From contig CALNXK010000008.1 of assembly GCA_942486035.1 (NCBI GenBank), positions 3,543,501 to 3,607,500 of the forward strand: a DNA stretch of 64,000 bases. Reading direction: 5' to 3'. Origin of the DNA: Porites lobata. Its lineage: Eukaryota; Cnidaria; Anthozoa; Scleractinia; Poritidae. The translations under genes and the position numbers were made by a program. Each line of letters opens with the position of its first letter. Positions within the stretch are counted from its first letter, which is position 1. A model generated the notes under the pieces. That model did no database searches. It saw nothing but the letters and a program-made list of their open reading frames with translations, and was not told the DNA's origin. This document shows, piece after piece, positions 49,310 to 61,497 of this stretch.

Positions 49310-50372
49310 GAGTGTAGCTAAATGTCGTGGGTCGTGGGTGTGGGTGTAGGTAATTGTCGTGGGTAAAAAAAAAATCTTCCAAAAAGAAATAGAAATTAAA
49401 AAATTAAATAGCAAAAAGTTGTAAAATTCATGAAACGAAAATCTCCGCGTACATACCAGTCCTATTCCCCTTCCCCGCGGTCAGCAAATCGAGCAAATAA
49501 CCGAATCCTCTAGTAAAAATGGACACTAAAAAGACATTTAGGTGAAAAATAAAAGAAACTCTGTGCACTATGTAAACCTGAAGCAGGCTATACAAAAACT
49601 GGAGACTGAACTGCTTTTTCTCAAAGATGGCAACATTCGTGACTGAAACGTCCTTTCAGTTTAAGGAATGATATTTCGAATCGTTACAGCAAAGAGTTTG
49701 TACACAAAACAAAACAAAAAGTAATCGAGAAAATTGTATTTCCGTACGGCAAAAAAATTTACATACAGTCTCGCCTTAATTTGAAAGGTTGGGAATGAAG
49801 ACAATGAAGGTGGTTTCTTCGTAAGGTAAGAGACCTAAAACTTCTAACCAAAAATGTGAAATACCTAAAAATTGTCCTTTTCCCTTCCCTTTCTCACGGT
49901 GATCGCATTCCGTCGTGTTAAAAAATCTCCACTGATTATTGGAATTGTAGATCGAATAAAGATAAATAGTGAGCAGCTATTTCCATTCAGCGAGTCAGAG
50001 CTGTCCCATACTGTCCTACAAACTGCAGGTATAATTTACGTCTCTTTCGTTTATTTCGCGGCGATAGCTCAGGTATGGATAAATCTTCATCGGCAAAATG
50101 AATTTTATACAGTGATGTTGTGAAAGGGGAGCCAAGTCCCACAGGAAGAGGAAGAAGAAGCCGTGACGAAAAAGGCAATCAAGAAGTTGGAGATATTCGT
50201 TTCACAAATATTTTAAAAACTTTTTTCTATTTATTTCTTTTTTTCAATTACTTTACTTTATCACTTTTTTTCTATACTTTTTTTACCCACGACATTTACC
50301 CACACCCACACCCACGACCCTCACCCACGACCCACGACCTCTACCCACGACCCACGACATTTAGCTACACTC
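49310..50372 (+). mobile_element. TIR element, first arm of an inverted pair
   Basis: It begins GAGTGTAGCTAAATGTCGTG and ends with the complement (ttagctacactc); 'gtcgtgggt' repeats lie inside both ends. About 1063 bp long, its body matches 50418-51419 in reverse orientation, including an exon-like stretch (GEPSPTGRG after LYSDVVK-like residues). No transposase is recognised. Confidence 0.75.
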
Positions 50373-50417
50373 TAAAAATGCAAACTATAAAAATTATGTA
50401 TCTCTATCCCATTCCAC

Positions 50418-51419
50418 GAGTGTAGCTAAAGGTCGTGGGTCTTGGATAGTGGGTAGAGGTCGTGGGTTGTGTGTCGTGGGTCGAGCGCCGTGGGTGTGGG
50501 TAAATGTCGTGGGTCGTGGGTAAAAAAAAGTTTACAAAAAAATGATAAAGTAAAGTAATTGAAAAAAAAAAATAAATAGAAAAAAGTTGTAAAATGTTTA
50601 TGAAACGAAAATCTCTGACTCCTTGATTGTCCTTTTCACGTCTTCTTCTTCATCCTCTTCCTGATATTTCCTTAGCCACGTGGGACTTGGGTCCCCTTTC
50701 GCAACATCATTGTATGAAAGACATGTTGCCGATGAAGATTTGTCCATACCTGAGCGATCGTCGCGAAAATAAACGAAACAGACGTACATGTAAAATATGT
50801 CGAAATGTGCATTTTGCAGAAAGTATAGGACAGCTCTGACTCGCTGAATGGAAATAGCTGCTTACAAAAATTAACTTTTATTCGATCTACCTTTCTAATA
50901 ATCAGCGCAGATTTTTTAACACGTTGGAATGCGATCACCGTGGGAAAGGGGAGGGGAAGTGAGGGGAAAAAGTACAATTTTGAGTTATTTCATATTTTTA
51001 GATAGAAGTCTTTCTTCATGCTCAACGAGCTAGACTGTCTGTAAATTTTTTTTCCGTACGGAAATGTAACTTTCTCGATTCTTTTTTGTTTTGTTTTGTG
51101 TACTAAATCTTTGCTGTAACAATTCTGAAATATCATTCCTTAAACTGAAAGGACGTTTCAGTGTCCTTTTATACTAGAGGATTCGCTTATTTGCTTTGCT
51201 GACCGCGGGGAAGGGGTATTGAGGACTCCCGGTATGTACGCGGAGATTTTCGTTTGATGAATTTTACAACTTTTTTTCATTTAATGTTTTGATTTTCATT
51301 TTTTTTTGGAAAAATTGCTTTTTATACCCAAGACATTTACCCACACCCACGACCCACGACCCTATCCACATCCACGACCTCTACCCACTAACCACGACCC
51401 ACGACGTTTAGCTACACTC
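50418..51419 (-). mobile_element. TIR element, second arm of an inverted pair
   Basis: The same terminal repeats and body lie on the other strand, separated from the first arm by 45 bp. On the minus strand a frame reads RDDRSGMDKSSSATCLSYND and then VAKGDPSPTWLRKYQEEDEE, which is protein-like and may be captured host or old element coding sequence. The pair could form a hairpin about 1 kb long. Confidence 0.75.
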
Positions 51420-51824
51420 CGAGTTGTTAGAAGATGAAGAGGAAAAGATGTAGTGGGATGCCTCCCGGTTTTGTCTACCAGCTGGATAGATAGAAGACAT
51501 CTAGTAGCGGTTTGCTCTGCAAAACATCATCTGTCCAAGTGACAAAGTACTGTAATACTGGGATCTTACCAAAACTAAGTACAAATAACAAAAAGGTACC
51601 AAAAAATTAAAGCACTTTTTACCACTCAGAATGCTAAGAAAGGTCGATAAAATTTCATTCGAAATGCTAATAAGTCTGTTAAGGTTTCCGTGTGTTTTAA
51701 ACGATTGTTCAATAGAAAAGTTTTTCATGTAGCGTGCATATCTTCCTTTTAAAGAAATAATTTGATCCGAAGCCAAATTCCTTCCGAAAAACGGGCCGTG
51801 TTTGTGGCAATTAAAACAAGTTCA

Positions 51825-52981
51825 TCATGCCTGTCCATAACATTTGAGTTTTCCTAATGTGTGATAACCTTCCTCACTTGAACCATCCAAGTCTCCCAGT
51901 CTGATCTGTTTCACAGGAAGAGCAGACTTGTCTGTCAGTAAACCACTGTCCTCTCTCCAACCGTTGGCATAGTTGTGACAATTACACTTTTTACCATTAG
52001 AGCACGAGTTTGTTACTCCGCATGCGCACATGTTATCTTGGCCTGTCGCTCCACCCCAGTAGTTCATACGTGTTCCGTCACGTGAAACCCACCATGCATA
52101 ATTATCACCTGGCGATCTTGAAATAAAAGCTACGCGATTATTGCATTCAAACTTGATAAACTGTTCACAGTTCTGTGAGACTCGCGTGAGTGCTGCCAAC
52201 TGAGCGGTGCTGACTCCAGTGTAGGTCACATCTTTCCTGTAACAACCTGGACTACCACATCCAGGAATATTAGCAACATGGGTTCTACTCTCACTGTCGT
52301 GACTTATAACTGTCACGCCAACTCCTCCCTTGTCACTCATGTTACAATACACACTGAACGAGGCCACGCCTCCTTTGCCATCAGGGTCAATAATATAATT
52401 ACCTGAAGAGCTTCCACTGCGGCCTGATTTTATACTGCTACAGGACAAAGGTTTGTTGTACACTTCAACAACAGAAGTTGCTTCAACAGAACGAAGTGCG
52501 TTCTTAGCCACGCAAGAATATGTTCCGGCATCGTTTGTAACCACGCTTCTGAGGAGCAAAGTTCCATTTGAATAAATCACGTGGCTGTGAGGTAAGCCTT
52601 TTCCAGTTCTCTTCCACGTGATCTCAGTGTTACCTTGAGCTGCACAGTTTAGCAACAAGTTGCGTGACTGTGATACAGTAACTTTCCGGGGAGGAGTAAG
52701 GGTAAATGTGAGCCTGTTAATCACTATTAACTGAGCAACAACAAAGTCCTGTCCAAGAAAATTCTTCGCCGAGCATGCGTAATCCCCGCTATCAGCTTTA
52801 GCTATGTTACGAATTGTCAATTTCCCATCATCCACTTCAGTCTTCCCTCTTGGCAAGGAACCAAATGCTCTCCGCCACGTGATCGTTGGTTTTGGAAGAC
52901 CTGTAGCTTTACACTGCAACCTCACGTTTTCCCCTACTTCAGCAAAAACAGACGAGGGTTTTTGATTGATTAAGGCAGAAA
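51825..52981 (-). CDS. Gene E exon 3: Ig2-Ig3-fibrinogen-like domain
   Basis: A 1157-bp intact exon from ...tttaaAG|TT (VSALINQKPSS) to KLKCYGQA-stop. It has two I-set Ig domains and a CASPR-type FReD. Before AWWVS it carries an extended variable loop (FISRSPGDNYAWWVS, four residues longer than other copies) and before GWRED a shorter one (CNCHNYANGWRED). It joins in frame to exon 2 at 56288-56827. Confidence 0.9.
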
Positions 52982-53192
52982 CTTTAAAGTAATGAAGAAA
53001 TATAATAAGCCAAGTTAATAAAAACAAGTTACAAGTAAATTAAAACAGAGGGTTCTGGGAAAACGTCTCCGAGTTCCCTTGATTAGAGCCGAACCTAGAA
53101 TCTACCGATAACAGTTTCTGTCGCATTATTTTTTCCTGAGCAATGTTACAGGGGACGATTCACAACGACAGTTTACAGTGCAATACAGCATT

Positions 53193-55910
53193 GCCTAATT
53201 TCATACCGCGCAGAAGCCTGGCACTACCGGATTTTCCCAGACTTTTCAGATTCGGGATTGAAAATGGCTTTCAAAATAGAAGGTAAAGCAAAGGTCATTG
53301 CGTATAGTTGAAACGATATTAAGGGCCAGATTACTCCAGAAAGTTAATACTCTAAAGCTACGAACAGTTGTTTTACTGCGATAAAGAACCTCGATTAAAA
53401 ATTTCGAGAAAAGAAAGATCTAATCGGACAGGAGCCCATCAAATGGAGCCTCCATCTCCATTAATTTCTTGAGTCAACCCTTTCCCGAGTAGATTTATAA
53501 ATAGAACGGCTTGTTTCCCGCGAAGAGTGTCATATTTCCGTGAGTCTCGTATGTCACCGTGAAAAAAATGAAGTTGGATGAAGTCGAACTCAGAAGCCCG
53601 TCCTTCGACCGTTTTCCTTTTTTACTATACGTCCATTTTTACAGTTTTACAGCCGCTGGGATCTGGGATGAAATAAAAGTTAATGAATTACCCGACTGAG
53701 ACTGAGCATGAAGCGATGGGACAAAGGCAGCGAACTGAGGATCACGGAAAGGTTCTTTGCGAGTGTTTGTTTTTGTTTTTTTTTTTTTGCCTTCATACAT
53801 CCCACATTTAAGCATGCACCTTGAAAAGAGTCGACGATTAAGCGTTCTGTGGACGATTTGAAACTTTTCGATGATCAGCGCCGAAAAAGTGCCAGGATCA
53901 TTTATTTTTGTCATCGCCGTGTAGTGGATTTCGCCAGTTAAGCACCGTGTGCAAAAGCGATGACCTAAGTAGCAACTAAGGAGGAATGCTTCAGAAAAAT
54001 TGCAGTCTTCCTTTACAACTGACTTGTATCACCATGAGGGTTGCCTGATAAAACTGGCACTTGAAAAGTTGAACAGAAGACAACAGTTGCTCGACCGTGA
54101 TGAAGCTAACTCAAAAGTAATTTGCTAACGGTGGAATTTGTGACATCGCGTTCCAGTCCAAAGACCCTCTTATCTCAAGAAAAAGAAAATGGATTGTATC
54201 TGCGCCCAAAGAATTATGACTGACCAACAGGAGAATTCTCAGCAATTAATGTAGAAGTTTAGGCCAATTCTTTCCTTTGAATTCGCATCTGTAGATCACT
54301 TTTTTTGCGAGAAAACAATGGCTGGGCTCGGCGTTACAAAACATAGCAGGGAATCATCACACTAACTGACGGACAAAACAACCACAGTATTTATTCAGAC
54401 AAACGCATTTCGGATAAAAACTTGAAAAACTAGAAATTTGGTTAATAAGAACCTTAACGCTCAAAAAAATTGGCTAAAGAAAACTAATCCTGTCAGAACT
54501 ACAGACTGCAGGTAGTAGTTAATCCTTACGCATGTAACAGACCAGCTTAATGTGAGACAAGCAACCAAAATTAAGATTAACATAGTCAGAGTTTAAAACT
54601 CTCCACAGTATAATCTACCCGCTAGAAAGAAAGGAAAGAAAATCTCTGAGGGATGAAAACGCTAAAGTCACGTTTCACTAGCTTATGATTTTGTTTGGCC
54701 TGTCAGCACCGGATTTCCTGCTGTTTCATGAAGTACAATAGCAGTGTCATTTAGTCGTTGTGATTGGCTCTTCCCACCGTCGGCGCGCGAAGTCTCCCCT
54801 GGGAACCGTTCTAATTATAAATCTACTCGGGAAAGGGTTGACTCCAAGGGCTTGTATGGGAGATGGAGGCTCCATTTGATAGGCTCCTGAATCGGACACT
54901 TTCGCTGCTTGGAAGTATTGGAAGGATTCCCGGATTGTTCGACAAAAAATTTGAACAAAGAACCGTCGAGTTTAGCTCTCTTCACGGCGCTGGATCCGAC
55001 GGAATATTAGGGAATGATAAGGGAGTGGGTGTACCTGTTTTTTCCAAACCGTAAAATAAAAACTACCAAAAAGCGAAACACGCCAGAGTGACCCTGAGTG
55101 AAACGGCAACAGTGTAAATTAGGTCGGCAAGACTTACGTCAGATTTTCTCCCCGTCGCTGCGTACGGTCTCAGTGGAAATCCTAAAGATCAGACCGGAAA
55201 CAATTCTCACTGAACATGGATAAAAGCAAGTATACTTCAGTCTTACTTGAGAGGCATTTCTCGTCCGGTAACACTGCAGTTCCTGTAATTTGGGCAATCA
55301 GCCTGTAATCACAATCAAGAATCTACCTTTTGGCTAGCATGCACTGAGTATAGACTAGTCCCTTATCTCCCTTCATGTGAACAATACTAGGTTTAACATA
55401 CATAAGGCCACAAAGTTCACTACACTCATTACCTTTCACGGACATTGCTCTTTTCCGCGACGGGAATAATCCAGGTAACCCCTTCTGTACTGCTCTTTTA
55501 AGTTTTGCTCCAGCATACTTAGGATACGATCGGTACGTGCACAATCACATCTGTGTTCTTTCCTGCAATGATCCTCTACTTTTCATATGCGGGTAGAATT
55601 AAACAGAGGATCCTTTGCTGTAGAAAATTTATAATCATGTTTGGTTCGAGCGACCTGTTCATCGAACAATTGCTTGCACTTGCTGAGTGTCTGCTTCTTA
55701 AGTTTAGCTTCAGGGCATGGCAGAAATACTGCATCCTTTCCTTACTAAGTGTAGACAGATTCTCCGAGGGAATATTGATCAATATTTCTTCGAAAAAGAA
55801 TGCTTTCGTTCGAGTTTTTACTCCGACTATCCGCCATTTTGAAACTGGACTTTTTAAAATCTCCGGGAACATCCGGTAGTGATAGTCCCCCGCGCAGTAT
55901 GAAATTAGGC
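53193..55910. mobile_element. 2.7-kb insertion in intron 2 of copy E
   Basis: The ends are inverted: GCCTAATTTCATAC on the left and its complement on the right. Copy C has the uninterrupted sequence (cagcgttgcaacattgcgg) at the same place, so this is an insertion, with a short duplication around ATTGC. Inside, a second inverted pair of about 75 bp lies at 53425-53500 and 54816-54895. Frames at 54863-55054 (plus) and 55576-55971 (minus, 131 codons) lack recognisable transposase motifs. Confidence 0.75.
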
Positions 55911-56287
55911 AATTGCAACATTGCGGGGAAATTTCTTCGAATTGTTCCAACAATGTTGCCTTAAAAATCATCGTTGCAAATCGTCTTGCATAGAATCCCC
56001 CGTATATAATTAGGTATATAGGACACTATAGTCGTCGAAGTTGTATTTATAGCCCAATTACCGCTCTATTCACTAAAAACAGGCAGTTTTGACAAGACTC
56101 ATCATCATTAGTAGGCTATATGGACAGTGGGATATTAATAATTGTTCATGGGGAATTTAACAGACATCGTTGACTATTAATACGCCTAATTTCAAGTTGA
56201 AAGTATATCATTTAATAGAGTTTGATTTCTTATTAATAGCTTTTAATCCATGACTTTCCAATTAATAACAAAGGAGGAGCATGTTAC

Positions 56288-56827
56288 CTTGGACAGTTAA
56301 GGTGGCCGATTTTTTTATTAATCCAAGAATGTTGCTTGCTACGCACGTGTACACTCCACCATCTTGTGACGTCACATCCTTAATCATTAAACCTCCACGA
56401 GACTGTACGATTCGTTTGTCGGCTGGAAGACTGGTATTCTCTTTAAGCCATGTAATTTGAGGAACAGGATTTCCTTTAACCTTACACTGCAGTGAAGCTA
56501 CATCAGTTTCGTTTACCACAGTGGAAACTGGGTATGTCACAATAGAAGGAGCTGAGATGGAGTCACCAGGATCACCCCTGGGTCCTTGAGGGCCCTGATT
56601 GCCCCTAGGTCCAGGAGGCCCCTGATCTCCCTGAGAACCTTTAGGCCCCTGTGGTCCCTGGGGCCCAGGCGGACCATGCTTGCCTGGAGTACCAGGCCTG
56701 CCTCGGCGTCCCCTGATTCCTTTCGCACAATGAATTGTACAGGCCATTTGAATTTCTTTTCTGGCGAAGGATTCACTGGCGTTGGAATCCCTGTTTTGCA
56801 GATGGCGTTTTAGACGGATGTGTGCAT
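56288..56827 (-). CDS. Gene E exon 2: furin site, 18 collagen triplets, Ig1
   Basis: A 540-bp intact exon from ...atttcAG|AT to CAAG|gtaaca. It encodes DAHIRLKRHLQNRDSN (RLKR keeps the R-X-K-R furin pattern), CTIHCAKG with the paired Cys, 18 Gly-X-Y triplets, and Ig1 (CKVKGNPVPQITWLKEN ... GVYTCVASN). It has six triplets fewer than copy C, so helix length varies between close paralogues. Confidence 0.9.
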
Positions 56828-57312
56828 CTGAAATGTAATGTAATCATCAAATTAGTTCTTTAATTTGAGAGCAAGGGCCTTAATCTCCAAAAAACGTAAC
56901 AGTAAAGGCGCACACGAGCCAAAGTCCCAAACGACCGGAGTTTATCCCGGTTTTTTTTAGCATGAAGCATGCCTAGGAGTATTGCTAATCCATAGCAGGG
57001 TTACCCCCATGTAAGCACCATGCATGTCGCCGGTGCTTAGTTCCCTTTCGTAAACGGTCGTTGCCACCATTGGTAACCAAGCCTTTACTCATGATGGATG
57101 TAATATATTCCCTCAAGATCCTCTCTTGATTCCCTGGATTAATTTACAATAAGGCAAATAATACGTTTTTGAATAGTCTTAAAAAGAACGAAGTTGAAGT
57201 CCAAGTTGAATTTACGTTAAAATTATGGAAAGGGATAGAGTCACCTGTTATTGATGTATCTGGTGAGAAAGACACTTTGCTAGTTTATGTACTTAATTTT
57301 TTCGGAATTTTG

Positions 57313-57400
57313 GCGGGTCAGTTTGGAAGTGTAGTGATAAGGCAGAGAGATTAGGATACGCAAGGTCCGGGTTCGAGGTCCAGGTTCAACCCTGGGTTGC
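57313..57400 (+). mobile_element. tRNA-like SINE head, copy 2
   Basis: The diverged duplicate of 34523-34606 in intron 1 of copy E, with the B-box-like GGTTCAACCC. It came with the segmental duplication. Confidence 0.5.
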
Positions 57401-57424
57401 GATTTTCGTTTTTATTAATAGACT

Positions 57425-59245
57425 TCAAAAAGTTTCTAAAGGTTGCTTTCCACTGCCCCGTTTTTGGCTAGGCACGTTAACGCAAGTAAATTTTAATCAC
57501 GTAAATAAAATAGAGAAAAGATAAAAGTGCTGAGATTAAACGAAAAGTTGAGCGAGGTTCAACTCTTACGCTTACGAGCGACCTTTCATGCATTGCCACT
57601 ATTTTATTTGCGAACGTAATTTTTACTCACGTACGCACGTTAAAATTACGCGACACTGGAAATCAACCCTAAGAGTTTTAAAAATGGCAGCGACCGTTTA
57701 CGAAACGAACAACTTCGCAGGGGGGGGGGGGTACTCAACAAATTTTCATTTGGGGAGGCTCCGCCCCGAGGTTCAACCCCTTACCCTTTTATATATCATT
57801 TTTTTACGAAAAAGGTACCCCTTTTGTATACCTTCTGTTAACAAAGTGGTACCCCTTTCACATACCTTGTCTAGCACTTTGCAAACCTTTTAACTGCTGT
57901 CAAGAAATGCACTGTCTTTTAAATGAGAATCAATCACAAAAGTAGAACGTTTTCTCGACTTAATAAAGCTATAAAATTCATCTGTTAGCCTTTTTAGGCC
58001 CTTTCACAGACCCTTTTGTATACTTCAACGAGTAGAGTCCCTACCCTTTCATATACCTAAGGCCTGAAAAAGGTACTCCTTTCGGTCGGAGCCTCCCCGT
58101 GCAGGCCATTATAGGGAGTAATCCCCCGGGCAACTACCTCTCCGGTACCCATGTGAGGGTCTCAATGGGGTGGTGGCATTTACGGTTATTAGCTAAAATT
58201 TTGGCTCTTTTACGGCTATCGGCTAATTTTTTTCAGTTACGGTTAACAAAAAAGTTAAAAATTAACTTCCTTTGTTTCAAAAAGTTAAATATTAATTAAC
58301 CTCTATTTTTTGTACCTTTAAAGCAAAATAAAGGTCTTAAGATCATCTCGGGATGTGAAATAAGCTATTCTTTTGAAAAATTTTAACATTTGATAGATCA
58401 TACTTTTTATAAAGTATTCCACTTTTGATGTTATTTTACACATAGAAATGTCAATTGTCAGTTTAAAAATAATCTTTGTGAAAAAGCAAAGCACACACGT
58501 GAACGCCCAACTCAAGGTCGGGACGCGACATTCATTACAACAGAAATGGCTGTTTTCACACTAGAGACGGATTATTCGTGTGAGACGGGTTATCCGTTTG
58601 ATGATTCGCGTCAGATAGTTAATACGTCTTAATTTGAAAATGGAATCGTTTTAAGTTTGAATGAACAATCCGCCTGACTTTATCCTTCAATTTCGACGGA
58701 CAGTTTGAAGACGGGATTATCCGTTCAAGATAGCCTGTGTACAGCCACCCCCTCCCCTCAGAAAAAAATCGGAGAAGGGGTGTCTGTCGGGAAGGGGGCG
58801 ACTGTACACAGGCTAGTCTGAGACGGATAATCCGTTTCTAGCTCTAGTGTGAAAACAGCCAACAACAAAATTCCCGTGTCCAGTGTTTTTAATGATAGCG
58901 AAGGACTGTACGGAATCACTGTCAGCCGTTGCCTTGTCCGTAGGCCTCATTATTTCGCGCGGCTAATGCGTTTCGGGTCACGTGGTCCGAGCGAGTTCGC
59001 CACCGAAATGCCTTGACCGAGATTGCGTGGGAAGACGCCGTACAGGGACTAGGGATGGCAATGTCTACCGTAGCGTCAGAGAAAAACAGGGAAATGTTGT
59101 TTATCGGCAATGTGTTTTACAAACAGTGACATCTCTGCGTGTTGTTTCATTAGTGTTTCGAAGGCACGACCTCCTGAAAATCGCAAATATTAATCCCCAG
59201 CAAGAAGCCAAACTTTCGCTGTGGAAAAAAAATTAGTTCCCCGAG
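57425..59245. repeat. Duplicated intron-1 segment (partner of 34640-36360)
   Basis: Nearly identical to the copy C intron. It includes an extra 'acggctatcggctaa' stretch near 58190-58230 that C has lost at this place, and the nested MITE at 58548-58860. Confidence 0.75.
58548..58860. mobile_element. Nested palindromic MITE, second copy
   Basis: The same outer ends (GGCTGTTTTCACACTAG here) and inner hairpin as 35661-35977. Differences between the two copies are few. Confidence 0.7.
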
Positions 59246-59550
59246 AGAGCGGCGGAAAGGGAACCAGTTTCTTTCAAAAGAGGCAAAGCGAGCAAAAAAA
59301 TTCTTTAGGATCACTGGCTTTGATCACGGCACGTATGAACTGAGTGAGAGTTGACCTCTCGTAAAAGGCGCCAAACATTGCGATCACCTTTTTCTTTTAA
59401 AAGGTTTGTTTTTTTCCCTGAGCTTAAATGATTCAATATTAAAAGTTATCTTAAATTAATCAGGCTTTTGATTCTGTTTTGAACTGCATATGGATGTTTA
59501 AAATTGACAAAAATTGAAGACGAGGGATAGTTTAATAAGTATGCAATTAC

Positions 59551-59809
59551 CTGTAGGTGATCCACTCTGCAACATCTTCAACATAGAATCGATGGTTTTT
59601 TCATGACTATCGACTACTTTTCGCAGCTCGATGTTGTCTTCTCTCTGTTGATTTAAAACTTGAAGCATTTGACGATGAACATGAAGTTCGATCTCGACGT
59701 GAATCAACGCCACGAAACAAATTGCGAGAGTGACTGAAAATATCGCGGATGAAAATTGCGAGGGGTGAAAGACTTGGTGTCTTTGATTTCTCCATGAACA
59801 GAAGAACAT
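59551..59809 (-). CDS. Gene E exon 1 with shifted start
   Basis: The family ATG at 59795 (MEKSKTP) is followed by a 2-base deletion that throws it out of frame. An ATG 14 bases upstream, at 59809, restores the family frame: MFFCSWRNQRHQVFHPSQ, then the anchor SSAIFSVTLAICFVALIHV, stalk and SPT|gtaatt. With it, exons 1-3 give 651 codons plus stop. In copy C the same upstream ATG is out of frame. Either E is a functional gene with a new N-terminus or it is an early pseudogene. Confidence 0.7.
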
Positions 59810-59924
59810 TAAGGAAACCAGTGCTTAAATGTCAATGACTTTTAGTTCATTTGCAGCTGGGGTTATTGTCGCACTCAGTGGCTACGACAGCGGAAATGTT
59901 TTATGGGTGTCGGATTTAATTTCT

Positions 59925-59985
59925 TCTATTTGACCTGGTCTCCACTAACAATATTGGCTATTTTCCAAACAACTAAAAATTCACT
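59925..59985 (-). promoter_or_regulatory. Conserved upstream block with CCAAT box, copy E
   Basis: The minus strand contains AGCCAAT 158 bases upstream of the family ATG position, inside a block matching copy C. Confidence 0.45.
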
Positions 59986-60299
59986 TATCTGTGAGCTTAA
60001 CTATTTTCAGGTAATCTTAACCTCAATTTCAGAAGTCTAGGATCAATTTAAACAGTCACGGACGTAAACTTGATCAGTTTCAGGGTTGTTTGTCCAAAGC
60101 CATTCACCACATCGCAAAATTTTGATGATGGTTTTCATTTATAGTGAAAAGGTGTCTCTTTATTATTAATGGCTTTTATTTCATTCAAGACCTCATGTCG
60201 TATTTGTAATTACATTCACTGGAAAGATATTAAAGGTTGGACCGATGGTGATGATGATGATATTTATCAGACCCCCTTCTCGCCTCTATTAAAGATACG

Positions 60300-61315
60300 G
60301 AATCAATAGTCGATAGTCGGTCGACACTCGGTCGACAGTCGGTCGATACTCGGTCGACACTCGGTCGATAGTCGGTCGACAGTCGGTCGATATAGCGGTC
60401 GATAGTCGGTCGATAGTCGCTCGATAGTGGGTCGACACTCGGTCGAGACACGGCCGATAGTCGTTCCAGATGTGTCTCGGCCGATATAGCTTTTCGTTCA
60501 CCGACACTTAACCTACTTTTTGCCGACATTTCGCCGACATTTCGCCGACACTTCGCCGATACTTGGTCGATAGTTGGTCGATACTTGACCGATGTGTCGG
60601 TCAGTAATTGGTCGACACTCGGTCGATGGTCGGTCGACACGTAGCATTTCCTACATTTTCCTACATTTTTGCGGGACCACAGGAGCAGCAGATTCAACTT
60701 AGGCTGAGACAGGTTCTGTTTAACAGCTAAAACTCAGACGATCGGTGATGATACAAACTGGAAAAAAAAAGCTTATCATGTCCTCAGTTCCCAGTGCTCT
60801 TCGGTTCTCTTCATAGCGTAATCGCGCCTTGCACTGCCACATTTTCCCCATCGCATGATAACAGTAATTAATGACGTCTTTGCTTTAAAAAAAAAAAGCC
60901 ATTGGACTCACCTGATAAATTAACACACGACTAATATTCGAACGACAGTTGACCGATATACCACCGACAGCTGACCGATATACCACCGACAGTTCACCGA
61001 TATACCACCGACAGTTGACTGATATACCACCGACAGTTGACCGATATATCACCGACAGTTGACCGATATATCACCGACATATGACCGATAGTAACTCGAG
61101 GTGCGTCGACGAAATATCGACCGATACTCGGCCGATAGTCTATCTCACTATCGACCGACTATCGACCGACTATCGACCGACCATCGACCGACTATCGACC
61201 GACTATCGACCGACTGTCGACCGACTATCGACCGACTTCGACCGCTATATCGACCGACTGTCGACCGCTATATCGACCGCTATGTCGACCGATATCTCAG
61301 TCGACATTACCCACA
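60300..61315. mobile_element. Foldback element of 11-bp repeats
   Basis: The left arm (60300-60450) is made of 11-bp units like GTCGGTCGATA, and the right arm (61125-61300) of the complement, CGACCGACTAT. A 22-bp repeat (ACCGACAGTTGACCGATATA) fills 60950-61090. Copy C lacks all of this between 'ggaatca' and 'ttcagggg', so it is an insertion. Both strands are open over the arms only because of the repeat, giving DRLSTDYRPTI-type periodic peptides that I do not call genes. Confidence 0.8.
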
Positions 61316-61497
61316 GTAAACAAGATCCTTCAGGGGAAGACCTCGAGGTGTTTGCGCCGTCTGATAATTTGTCTCACAGATATTCACGGTGGAATTGAAA
61401 AATTTCTCATAACTTATTGTTTTTTTTTTCGGTAAGGTTCCAGGCATTTCTGTTTTTTAGAAGAGGTTAAATTGCGTGGCAGGCGCAAAACAGGCGA

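Noticed and set aside
55576..55971. 131-codon minus-strand frame as a transposase
   Set aside because: It lies partly outside the end of the 2.7-kb insertion and shows no catalytic motif I can identify.
60230..61398. Long frames on both strands with periodic STDYRPTIDRL peptides
   Set aside because: They arise from 11-bp repeats without stops, are open on both strands and lie in an insertion absent from copy C.
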